A stretch of 64,000 nucleotides of DNA from Actinomadura terrae (GTDB lineage: Bacteria; Actinomycetota; Actinomycetes; Streptosporangiales; Streptosporangiaceae). The position numbers were made by a program, and so were the translations under genes. Under the pieces are notes generated by a model. That model made no database searches. It was not told where the DNA came from and worked only from the letters and a program-made list of their open reading frames with translations. Where the stretch lies: NCBI RefSeq assembly GCF_022751215.1, contig NZ_JAICDG010000002.1, positions 1,426,001 through 1,490,000 of the forward strand, given 5' to 3'. Positions within the stretch are counted from its first letter, which is position 1, and the number at the start of each line of letters is the position of its first letter. Shown piece by piece: positions 9,771 to 17,092 of this stretch.

Positions 9771-9803
9771 GCGGGTTCCGGGGCAGCGGTCCCCGGAACC
9801 CGC
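9771..9803. terminator. Bidirectional hairpin terminator, 13-bp stem
   Basis: GCGGGTTCCGGGG (9771-9783) pairs perfectly with CCCCGGAACCCGC (9791-9803) around a 7-base loop. It sits between the LysR gene ending at 9688 and the leftward gene ending at 9825, so it can serve both convergent transcripts. There is no clear U tract, as is usual in high-GC actinomycetes. Confidence 0.8.
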
Positions 9804-9824
9804 ACGCTCATCGGCTGGTCGTCC

Positions 9825-10631
9825 CTACTCCTGCACCCGGCGGCGCCGCGCGACGGCGATGCCGGCCGCCGCCGCGACGGCGCCGCCGGCGCCCAGAGCG
9901 AGCAGGGCCGGTGCCGGGCCCCGATCCGGCGCCGGCCTGCTGACGCCGGTCGAGGGCGAGAACCCGCCCAGCCGCCCGGACTTCGCGTACTGCGAGCCCG
10001 GGAGTTTGTCGGCGTACCGCGTGTGGACCAGTCGCTGGTACGCCGCCACCGTGGCGCCCGTCTTGCCGACGGACGCGACGGCGGTGTCGTTGAGCCCGGT
10101 GACCCTGCCGTTGGCGAGCCGGTACCAGGCGTTGATCTGCGGTTCGGTGAACACGGTGCCGCCGGCGGCCTTGGCCGCGTACGCGGTCTCGTCCGCGCCC
10201 GAGGTGATGTTCCAGACCAGCCAGCTCTTGTTGTTCTTGTTCAGCCACATCGTGGCCTGCTGGCCGGACGCGGACCGCGCGGTGACGGCCATGTGGGAGA
10301 AGCGCGCGACACCCGCGCCCGCCTCGCCCTTCACGAAGGCGGGGTTGAGGGAGTAGATCGTCTGGGCGGTGCCCTCGATCCGCGGTGCCTGGGCGTCGGC
10401 CTGGGCCTTGGTGACGGTCTGGTTCGTCAGCTTGCCCTGGTTGTGCTGGTTCAGGTGGACGAAGAAGGAGCCCAGGCGCTGCTGGGCCGCCGGCTGCGCC
10501 GCGGCCTTGGAGGCCGCCGCCGCGTCGGTGGAGGGGCCCGCCGCCATCGCCGAGCCGCCCATCACGAACACCGTGACGCCGAGTCCGGCGGACACGGCAG
10601 CTGCGGAGAGCTTCGCAGTGCTACGCATCAT
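9825..10631 (-). CDS. Secreted, C-terminally membrane-anchored protein of unknown function
   Basis: A 268-residue protein with an N-terminal signal sequence (MMRSTAKL..., hydrophobic to about residue 30, then SAMAAG) and a C-terminal anchor: the hydrophobic stretch ALLALGAGGAVAAAAGIAVA followed by RRRRVQE. This resembles a Gram-positive wall-anchor tail, but no LPxTG is present before it. The middle (about residues 55-210) is a globular domain I do not recognise. The ATG overlaps the TGA of the upstream cysteine-protease gene (TGATG), so the pair is translationally coupled. A substrate, inhibitor or docking partner of that protease is a reasonable inference only. Confidence 0.62.
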   Translation of the reverse strand: MMRSTAKLSAAAVSAGLGVTVFVMGGSAMAAGPSTDAAAASKAAAQPAAQQRLGSFFVHLNQHNQGKLTNQTVTKAQADAQAPRIEGTAQTIYSLNPAFVKGEAGAGVARFSHMAVTARSASGQQATMWLNKNNKSWLVWNITSGADETAYAAKAAGGTVFTEPQINAWYRLANGRVTGLNDTAVASVGKTGATVAAYQRLVHTRYADKLPGSQYAKSGRLGGFSPSTGVSRPAPDRGPAPALLALGAGGAVAAAAGIAVARRRRVQE

Positions 10632-11203
10632 CACGCTCCGACCCGGTAGAGGGCTTGTCCCCAGCGGAACTCGCCGTTGTTGGTGTACTGGCTGACCGTC
10701 ATCTCGGAGTAGCGGGGGCTGGAGGGCCACGGGTCGCCGTAGGCGATGACCTGGGAGCCGTCGGTGTAGCCGTAGATGACCTGGGCGTGTCCGCCGCCGG
10801 CCGTCCAGTAGATTCCGGTCTCGATCGGACGGCGTCCGTCGATCTCGGTCTTGATGGCACTGAACCCGAGCGGGCCGCTGACGGTCCCGCGGGAGATACC
10901 GAGCTTCTGGAAGGCCGTCTGGGCCCATTCCAGGTATCCGGCCTGGTTCGGGCACTGGCCGCCGGAGCGGTTGCGCGCGAGGTTGCAGAATTCGTTCTGG
11001 GTGGTGCCCTTGCCGTGGAACTTGGCGATCGTGAGGCCGCTGGCGGCCCAGCACCACTGGTTCTGCTGCTGCACTTCCTGGTTGATCTGTAGTTCACCGG
11101 CCGAGGCGATCGAGGGCGAGGCCGTGATGGTGGCGGCTGCCACCCCGACGACTCCGCACGCGATGCGCCAACGTCCCCGGGCGGGTCGGGTACGCGTTGC
11201 CAT
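10631..11203 (-). CDS. Secreted papain-like cysteine protease (C70/AvrRpt2-like)
   Basis: A 190-residue protein with a signal peptide (Arg-rich start, hydrophobic core at about residues 15-30, SIASAG cleavage region). The catalytic pattern of the Peptidase_C70/C39-like papain fold follows: Cys51 in QNQWCWAAS, His139 in GGGHAQVIYGY, and Asp157 in GDPWP. It is small, like other one-domain secreted members of this family. The start at 11203 is the obvious ATG. The stop overlaps the start of the membrane-anchored partner. The 214-base upstream region contains the self-complementary ACCCCGCGCGGGGT (11241-11254), which could form a hairpin in the leader. Confidence 0.78.
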   Translation of the reverse strand: MATRTRPARGRWRIACGVVGVAAATITASPSIASAGELQINQEVQQQNQWCWAASGLTIAKFHGKGTTQNEFCNLARNRSGGQCPNQAGYLEWAQTAFQKLGISRGTVSGPLGFSAIKTEIDGRRPIETGIYWTAGGGHAQVIYGYTDGSQVIAYGDPWPSSPRYSEMTVSQYTNNGEFRWGQALYRVGA

Positions 11204-11417
11204 TCGCTTCCGCCTTTTCTCCCGGCCTTACGGCGTTGGAACCCCGCGCGGGGTCAGGAGCAATTCCCCACCGGTGCCGGGGGAATTCCGAGCGGGGGAG
11301 GCCCGCGCGCGGGATCGAAGGAACGCAATAACAGTCTCATTTGCGACAAAAGCCAGGTAATGCCAGCAGGTCATAACCAAAGTGAATGGGGTTGTTCCAC
11401 CGCGTTTTCGGGACCGG

Positions 11418-12674
11418 TCAGACCGGTCGAACCGATGCGGTGATCTGGGTCGTGACCTGGGAGGACGGCAGCATGACGGTCACCTTGAGCCCCCCGCCGG
11501 GACGCGGCCGCGCCGCCACCGTCCCGCCGTGGGCGCGGGCGATCGACCGCACGATCGACAGCCCGAGCCCCGCCCCGCCCGAGGTGATGACGCGGTCGGA
11601 GCCGAGCCTGCGGAACGGTTCGAACAGCGCCGGGACCTGGTGCGGGGGGACGGCGGGCCCCGAGTTCGCCACCTCCAGGACGGCGTTCCCGCCGTCCGCG
11701 CGGCATACGACCCGGACCCACCCGCCGGGTCCGGAGTTGTGCCGGATTCCGTTCTCCACAAGGTTCTGCACGACCCGCTCCAGGAGCAGCGCGTCGCCCG
11801 ACGTCACGGCCTCGGTCGTCTCCGCCCGGACGGTCACGCCCGCCGCGTCCGACTCGGCCACGGTCTGCGCGGCGACGTGCCCGACCACGTCGGCGAGGTC
11901 GACCGGCGCGCGGTCGGTGACCTCGCTCTCCGACCGCGCGAGCAGCAGCAGGCCGGTGATCAGCCGCTCGTGCCGCAGGTTGATCTCCAGCAGCGTCTCG
12001 CCGAGCCGCAGCACGTCCGGCGACGCGTCCGCGCGGTGCATCGCGACCTCGACCAGCGCGCGGCCGAGCGTGAGCGGGGTCCGCAGCTCGTGCGAGGCGT
12101 TGGCGACGAAGCGGCGCTGCCCGTCGAAGGACCGGTCGAGCCGCTCCAGCATCGTGTCGAAGGTGTCGGCGAGCCGTTTGACCTCGTCGTCGGGGCCGTC
12201 CAGCGCGATCCGCTCGTGCAGGCCGCGGTCGGCGGCGGGCGCGCCCGCGATCCGCCGCGCGGTCTCGGTCACCCGGTCCAGCGGCGTGAGCACGCGCCCG
12301 GCGATCAGCCAGCCGAGGCCCGCCGCGACCCCGCCGACCACCAGCAGCGCGATCGAGCCCTGCGTGACCATCGAGGTCGTCGCGGCCTCGCGCATGTTGG
12401 CGCGCTGCCGCCGCATCAGCGCGTCCACGTCGCCCATGGCCTTCGCCTGCTCGCGGGCGGACTGCTCGGGGTCCTCCTGCGGCGTCCCGGGCCGGGTGAT
12501 GGCGGTCTTGGCGAGCACCTGCGGGCCGCCGCGCGTGAGCTGCTGGTCGATCAGCGCGTAGGTGACGCCGAGCAGCACCAACCCCGCGGCGAGGAACAGC
12601 CCGCCGTAGGTCAGCGTCAGCCGGGCCCGCAGCGACAGGTGCCGCGGTCTGATCAGCGCGATACCGGGCCTCAT
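11418..12674 (-). CDS. Two-component sensor histidine kinase
   Basis: A 418-residue kinase with two membrane helices (about residues 18-40 and 110-130) flanking a short extracytoplasmic loop. A HAMP segment (IAGRVLTPLDRVTETARRIAG) follows, then the phospho-acceptor motif FVANASHELRTPLTL, the N box NLVENGIRHN and the G box GGAGLGLSIVRSIARAHGG. Its ATG at 12674 overlaps the stop of the response regulator (TGATG). Together they are divergent from the lipoprotein/efflux operon at 13516, which is the likely regulon. The longer open frame reaching further right is a shadow of the regulator gene. Confidence 0.92.
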   Translation of the reverse strand: MRPGIALIRPRHLSLRARLTLTYGGLFLAAGLVLLGVTYALIDQQLTRGGPQVLAKTAITRPGTPQEDPEQSAREQAKAMGDVDALMRRQRANMREAATTSMVTQGSIALLVVGGVAAGLGWLIAGRVLTPLDRVTETARRIAGAPAADRGLHERIALDGPDDEVKRLADTFDTMLERLDRSFDGQRRFVANASHELRTPLTLGRALVEVAMHRADASPDVLRLGETLLEINLRHERLITGLLLLARSESEVTDRAPVDLADVVGHVAAQTVAESDAAGVTVRAETTEAVTSGDALLLERVVQNLVENGIRHNSGPGGWVRVVCRADGGNAVLEVANSGPAVPPHQVPALFEPFRRLGSDRVITSGGAGLGLSIVRSIARAHGGTVAARPRPGGGLKVTVMLPSSQVTTQITASVRPV

Positions 12675-13345
12675 CACGGGATGCGATACCCCGCTCCCTT
12701 GACGGTCTCGACGACGGGCGGATCGGCGAGCTTGCGCCGCAGCTTGAGGATCGTCAGCCGGACGGCGCCGGTGAACGGGTCGGCGTGCTCGTCCCACACC
12801 TTCTCCAGCAGCTGCTCGGCGGACACGACCGCGCCGTCCGCGCGCAGCAGCTCGGTCAGCACGGCGAACTCCTTGCGCGCCAGCGGGACGTAGCGGCCGT
12901 CGCGGAACACCTCCCGGCGCGCCGGGTCGAGCGCGATGCCCGCGCGGCGCAGCGTCGGCGGCGCGGCCGGGCGCGACCGCCGGCCGAGCGCGTGCACGCG
13001 GGCGGCCAGCTCGGAGAAGGCGAACGGCTTGGTGAGGTAGTCGTCGGCGCCGAGCCCGAGCCCCTCGACCCGGTCGGTGATCTCGGCGGCGGCGGTCAGC
13101 ATCAGCACCCGGGCGGCCGTCCGGCCCTCCGCCGGCGCGCTGCCGACCAGCTCGCGGCAGACATCGTCGCCGTGCACGAGCGGCAGGTCCCGGTCCAGGA
13201 CGACGACGTCGTAGCCGTTGACGGCGGCGCGCTCCAGCGCGGACGCCCCGTCGTAGGCGAGGTCGACCGCGTGCGCGTCGCCGCGCAGCCACTCCGCTAT
13301 CGCTTCGGCGAGGAGCCGCTCGTCCTCGGCCACCAGTACCCGCAT
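12674..13345 (-). CDS. OmpR-family response regulator
   Basis: A 223-residue regulator. The receiver domain has the acidic pair in VAEDERLLA, the phospho-acceptor Asp in VVVLDRDLPLVHG and the conserved Lys in DYLTKPFAF. A C-terminal winged helix (VPLARKEFAVLTELLRADG to TILKLRRKLADPPVVETVKG) binds DNA. It is encoded first, and the kinase gene follows with an overlapping start. The 170-base divergent gap to 13516 should hold promoters for both directions. Control of the MacAB-like efflux genes is inferred from position. Confidence 0.93.
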   Translation of the reverse strand: MRVLVAEDERLLAEAIAEWLRGDAHAVDLAYDGASALERAAVNGYDVVVLDRDLPLVHGDDVCRELVGSAPAEGRTAARVLMLTAAAEITDRVEGLGLGADDYLTKPFAFSELAARVHALGRRSRPAAPPTLRRAGIALDPARREVFRDGRYVPLARKEFAVLTELLRADGAVVSAEQLLEKVWDEHADPFTGAVRLTILKLRRKLADPPVVETVKGAGYRIP

Positions 13346-13515
13346 CCCGGCTCCCTTCGCCGTGCCTTCGGGCCGAATAGTGCCCGACGCGCTGTTTCCT
13401 CCGCGTTAGGAACGCACCCGGCTCCAGTGGGAAACGCGGGGGAAACGTCCGATCGCGTTGCATCGCTCTCCGTCGGCCCGGGACGAGCCCGGCGACCTGA
13501 AAATGGAGAAGACGG

Positions 13516-14061
13516 ATGCGAATGTGGAGAACGGCGGCGCTGCCGCTCGTGCTGGCCCTGGCGCTCACCGGATGCGGTTCGGACGACGGCGACGAGGGCG
13601 GCGTCGCCTCCGTGGCGGGCGCCGCGAAGCCGGGGCAGAGCGGCGCGGCCGCGCCCGGAAAGAGCCTCAGCCCCGACGAGAGGAACGTGAAGTTCGCCGA
13701 GTGCATGCGGCAGAACGGCGTCCCGATGGACGACCCGAAGCCCGGCCAGGGCATCCAGTTCAAGGTCGAGGGCGGGACGAAGAAGGAGACCGTCGACAAG
13801 GCGATGGCGGCGTGCCGCAAGTTGAACCCGCAGTCGGACGGGTCGGGCAAGACGGATCAGCAGCAGCAGGAACGGGTCCGCAAGTTCGCCGAGTGCATGC
13901 GCAAGAACGGCGTCGAGTCCTTCGCGGACCCCAAGCCGGGCCAGCAGGGCATCATGATCGACAAGAAGCTGGCCGACGACCCCGAGTTCAACGCCGCGCA
14001 GGAGAAGTGCAAGGAGATCATGGCGGGTGGCGGCCCGGGCGGCGCGGGCGGCGGGAAGTGA
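13516..14061 (+). CDS. Lipoprotein with an internal duplication, efflux-operon associated
   Basis: A 181-residue lipoprotein. A signal peptide ends at the lipobox LTGC, with Cys20 the predicted lipidated residue. After a flexible Gly/Ala/Ser linker come two related blocks, KFAECMRQNGVPMDDPKPGQ and KFAECMRKNGVESFADPKPG, each followed by a later Cys (MAACRK, EKCKEI). This suggests duplicated helical units, each stabilised by a disulfide. The tail is Gly-rich. The stop overlaps the GTG of the adaptor gene (GTGA), so it is part of the efflux operon. Proteins of this type accompany MacA/MacB-like genes in actinomycetes, but their role is not known to me. Confidence 0.75.
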   Translation: MRMWRTAALPLVLALALTGCGSDDGDEGGVASVAGAAKPGQSGAAAPGKSLSPDERNVKFAECMRQNGVPMDDPKPGQGIQFKVEGGTKKETVDKAMAACRKLNPQSDGSGKTDQQQQERVRKFAECMRKNGVESFADPKPGQQGIMIDKKLADDPEFNAAQEKCKEIMAGGGPGGAGGGK

Positions 14062-15131
14062 GGAGGCGCACGCGGGTCGCCCTCGCCGCCGCCGTCCTCG
14101 TCGCGGCGGGCGGCGGCGCCACCGTCGCGGTGGTCGGTTCGGGCGGTTCGGGCGGGTCGGGCGGTGCCCGCGCCGCCGCGCTCCCGCCGGGCACCGCCAA
14201 GGTCACGCGCCAGTCGCTGCGCGACACCCGGACCGAGGACGGCAAGCTCGGCTACGGCCCGACGTTCACCGCGACGAGCCGCCTGCGGGGCACGGTCACC
14301 CGGGTCCCCAAGAGCGGCGACGAGATCACGCGGGGCAAGCCGCTCTACGAGGTGGACGGCGACCCGGTCACGCTGATGTACGGGTCGCGGCCGGCCTACC
14401 GGCCGCTGACGGTCGGGACGGAGGGCTCCGACGTCCGCCGCTTCGAGGAGAACCTGTCCAAGCTCGGCTACGACGGGTTCACGGTCGACAAGGAGTACAC
14501 CGCCGACACCGCCGACGCCGTCCGCGAATGGCAGGACGACCTCGGCCTCCCCGAGACCGGCGAGGTCGAGCTCGGACGCGTGGTGTTCGCACCCGGCGCC
14601 ATTCGGGTGGACAGCGTCCAGGCGGGCGCGGGCGACCCGACCGGCCCGGGCCAGAAGGTGCTCACCTACACCGGGACCGACAAGGCGGTGACCGTCGAGT
14701 TGGAGACCGCCGACCAGCGGATGGCGAAGAAGGGCGCGGCGGTCGAGGTCGCGCTCCCCGAGGACGAGACCGTCCAGGGCCGGATCGACGAGGTCTCCAC
14801 GGTCATCGAGCCGGCGTCGAGCCAGGGCGAGGACCCGAAGACGAAGGTCGAGGTGACGGTGTGGCTGCGGTCGCGCAAGGCGCGCAAGGCCGCCGCCCCC
14901 TACGCCCTGGCGTCGGTCGACGTCACGTTCACGGCGGGACGGCGCGACAACGTCCTGACCGTGCCGGTGTCGGCGCTGGTCGCGCTGAAGGAGGGCGGCT
15001 TCGGGCTCGAGGTCGTGCGGGGCGGCGCGTCGTCCTACGTGCCGGTCGAGACCGGGCTGTTCGCGGACGGCCGGGTCGAGGTCTCCGGTGCGGGCATCGC
15101 CGAGGGCACGGTCGTGGGGACGCCCACATGA
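14058..15131 (+). CDS. Efflux adaptor (MacA/HlyD-like) with peptidoglycan-binding domain
   Basis: A 357-residue exported adaptor. An N-terminal signal-anchor (RVALAAAVLVAAGGGATVAVV) precedes a barrel-sandwich half (TSRLRGTVTRVPKSGDEI..GKPLYEVDG). A PG_binding_1-like domain (VGTEGSDVRRFEENLSKLGY to AVREWQDDLGLPETG) is inserted between the lipoyl halves, a common actinobacterial arrangement. A C-terminal beta-barrel/membrane-proximal part follows. The GTG start at 14058 overlaps the lipoprotein stop; the longer frame running upstream is a shadow. The adaptor would link the ABC permease to the cell wall. Confidence 0.85.
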   Translation: MRRRTRVALAAAVLVAAGGGATVAVVGSGGSGGSGGARAAALPPGTAKVTRQSLRDTRTEDGKLGYGPTFTATSRLRGTVTRVPKSGDEITRGKPLYEVDGDPVTLMYGSRPAYRPLTVGTEGSDVRRFEENLSKLGYDGFTVDKEYTADTADAVREWQDDLGLPETGEVELGRVVFAPGAIRVDSVQAGAGDPTGPGQKVLTYTGTDKAVTVELETADQRMAKKGAAVEVALPEDETVQGRIDEVSTVIEPASSQGEDPKTKVEVTVWLRSRKARKAAAPYALASVDVTFTAGRRDNVLTVPVSALVALKEGGFGLEVVRGGASSYVPVETGLFADGRVEVSGAGIAEGTVVGTPT

Positions 15132-15805
15132 TCGCGCTGCGGGACGTGACCAAGGAGTACGCGGGCGGCGTCCGCGCGCTCGGCGGCGTGACGCTGCGCG
15201 TCGAGCCGGGCGAGCTGGTCGCGATCGTCGGCCCGTCGGGGTCGGGCAAGTCGACGATGCTGAACGTCCTCGGCACGCTGGACCGGCCGACGTCGGGCAG
15301 CGTCCACATCGCCGGCTACGACGTCGGGCGGCTGCCCGACGCCAAGCTGTCGGCGCTGCGCGCGCACCAGATCGGCTTCGTCTTCCAGCAGTTCCACCTG
15401 GCCCAGGGGACGAAGGCGATCGACAACGTCGCGGGCGGGCTGCTGTACACCGGGCTCGGCTCCGGCGCGCGGCGGCGGCGCGCCGCCGAGGCGCTGGAGC
15501 GGGTCGGGCTCGGGCACCGGATGGGGCACGAGGCGCACGAGCTGTCGGGCGGCGAGCGGCAGCGGGTCGCGATCGCCCGCGCGGTCGCCGGGGACCCCGC
15601 GCTGCTGCTCGCCGACGAGCCGACCGGCGCGCTGGACTCGGCGTCCGGCGAGGGCGTGATGGCGCTGCTGCGCGGCCTGCACGAGGCCGGCACCACCGTC
15701 GTGATCATCACGCACGACCGGGAGATCGCCGCGAGCCTGCCCCGCCAGGTGCGGATGCGCGACGGCCTGATCACCGCCGACTCGGCGCTGGAGGTGCGGC
15801 GGTGA
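15128..15805 (+). CDS. ABC transporter ATPase (MacB/LolD-like)
   Basis: A 225-residue nucleotide-binding subunit. It has Walker A GPSGSGKST, the Q loop VFQQFHL, the signature LSGGERQR, Walker B ALLLADEPTGALD and the switch His in ITHDRE, so all catalytic motifs are intact. The sequence class is the MacB/LolD/FtsE group that powers export of macrolides, peptides or lipoproteins. ATG 15128 overlaps the adaptor stop, and its own stop overlaps the permease GTG. The substrate is unknown. Confidence 0.93.
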   Translation: MIALRDVTKEYAGGVRALGGVTLRVEPGELVAIVGPSGSGKSTMLNVLGTLDRPTSGSVHIAGYDVGRLPDAKLSALRAHQIGFVFQQFHLAQGTKAIDNVAGGLLYTGLGSGARRRRAAEALERVGLGHRMGHEAHELSGGERQRVAIARAVAGDPALLLADEPTGALDSASGEGVMALLRGLHEAGTTVVIITHDREIAASLPRQVRMRDGLITADSALEVRR

Positions 15806-17022
15806 CCACTGTGCCGCGCCCTCCCGGTGTGCTGCGCCCGGCGCGGCTCGGGCCGCGCGACGTCGTGCGGGTCGGCGCGGTCGGGCTGCGCACCCGTCCG
15901 ATGCGGGCGTTCCTGTCCGCGCTCGGCATCGCGATCGGGATCGCCGCGATGGTCGCGGTCGTCGGGGTCTCCGCGTCCTCGCGCGCCGACCTCGACCGGG
16001 CCCTCGCCGCGCTCGGCACCAACCTGCTCACGGTCGCGCCCGGCAACACGCTGACCGGTGAGAAGGCCAGGCTGCCCCTCGAATCGGAGTCGATGGTCAG
16101 GCGGATCGCGCCGGTGCGGGAGGTGTCGGCGGTCGGGCTGGTGGACGACGCGAAGGTCTACCGGACGAGCCGCATCCCCGAGACCGACACCAAGGGCATC
16201 GCCGCCTACGCCACCCGCGCCGACCTGCGCGCCGCGACCGGCGCCGCGCTCCACAGCGGCACGTGGCTGAACGGGGCGACGGCGTCGTTCCCGGCGACCG
16301 TGCTCGGCTCGACCGCCGCGCGGCGGCTCGGGATCGGGCACGCGGGGCCCGACGTGCAGGTGCTCATCGGCCGGACGCTGTTCACGGTCGTCGGCATCCT
16401 GGACCCGGCGCCGCTCGCCCCCGAGCTGGACAGCGCCGCGCTCGTCGGCTGGCCGGTCGCGCAGGCGCGGCTCGGCTTCGACGGGCACCCGACGACGATC
16501 TACACGCGGTCGCGGGACGCGAGCGTCGAGCAGGTCCGCGAGGTGCTCGGCGCCACCGCGAACCCGGAGGCGCCGAACGAGGTGGAGGTGTCGCGGCCCT
16601 CGGACGCGCTCGCCGCGCGCAAGGCGGCGGGCGAGGCGTTCACCGGCCTGCTGCTCGGGCTCGGCGCGGTCGCGCTGCTGGTCGGCGGCGTCGGGGTGGC
16701 CAACACCATGGTCATCTCCGTGCTGGAGCGCCGCTCGGAGATCGGGCTGCGCCGCTCGCTCGGCGCGACCCGCGGCCAGATCCGCACGCAGTTCCTCTCC
16801 GAGTCGCTGCTGCTGTCGCTGCTCGGCGGCGCGGGCGGCGCGCTGCTCGGCGCGCTGGTGACCGCCGTCTACGCCCTCTACCAGGGCTGGCCGGTCGAGG
16901 TGCCGGCGTGGGCGGTGTTCGGCGGGATCGCCGCGACGCTGGTGATCGGCGCGGTCGCGGGCCTGTACCCGGCGATCCGCGCGTCGCGGCTGTCGCCGAC
17001 CGAGGCGCTGTCGGCGGCCTGA
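15802..17022 (+). CDS. ABC transporter permease (MacB/FtsX-like)
   Basis: A 406-residue permease with the MacB topology. A first membrane helix (FLSALGIAIGIAAMVAVVGVS) precedes a large extracytoplasmic domain (about residues 60-270), then three helices near the C-terminus separated by the conserved cytoplasmic ERRSEIGLRRSLGATRGQI loop. It ends with PAIRASRLSPTEALSAA, typical of the FtsX domain. The GTG start at 15802 overlaps the ATPase stop. It completes the lipoprotein-adaptor-ATPase-permease operon. A strong hairpin at 17060-17086 follows. Confidence 0.92.
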   Translation: MTTVPRPPGVLRPARLGPRDVVRVGAVGLRTRPMRAFLSALGIAIGIAAMVAVVGVSASSRADLDRALAALGTNLLTVAPGNTLTGEKARLPLESESMVRRIAPVREVSAVGLVDDAKVYRTSRIPETDTKGIAAYATRADLRAATGAALHSGTWLNGATASFPATVLGSTAARRLGIGHAGPDVQVLIGRTLFTVVGILDPAPLAPELDSAALVGWPVAQARLGFDGHPTTIYTRSRDASVEQVREVLGATANPEAPNEVEVSRPSDALAARKAAGEAFTGLLLGLGAVALLVGGVGVANTMVISVLERRSEIGLRRSLGATRGQIRTQFLSESLLLSLLGGAGGALLGALVTAVYALYQGWPVEVPAWAVFGGIAATLVIGAVAGLYPAIRASRLSPTEALSAA

Positions 17023-17059
17023 GGGCGGGGGCCGGGCCGGGGCAGGACCGGGGCGGGGT

Positions 17060-17086
17060 CGGGCCGGGGCGTCGCGCCCCGGCCCG
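17060..17086. terminator. Bidirectional GC hairpin, 12-bp stem
   Basis: CGGGCCGGGGCG (17060-17071) and CGCCCCGGCCCG (17075-17086) are exact complements around a 3-base loop. It lies between the converging efflux operon (ending 17022) and the acyltransferase gene (ending 17093). The flanking 17023-17059 is G-rich non-coding sequence. Confidence 0.75.
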
Positions 17087-17092
17087 GTGCCG

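Noticed and set aside
9825..9900. Sortase (LPxTG) anchoring of the secreted partner protein
   Set aside because: The hydrophobic tail and Arg cluster are present but no LPxTG-like pentapeptide precedes them, so only membrane anchoring is called.
11204..11417. A c-di-AMP (ydaO-type) riboswitch upstream of the secreted protease gene
   Set aside because: Actinomycete cell-wall hydrolase genes often carry one, but I could not find its conserved blocks here; only a short GC dyad is visible.
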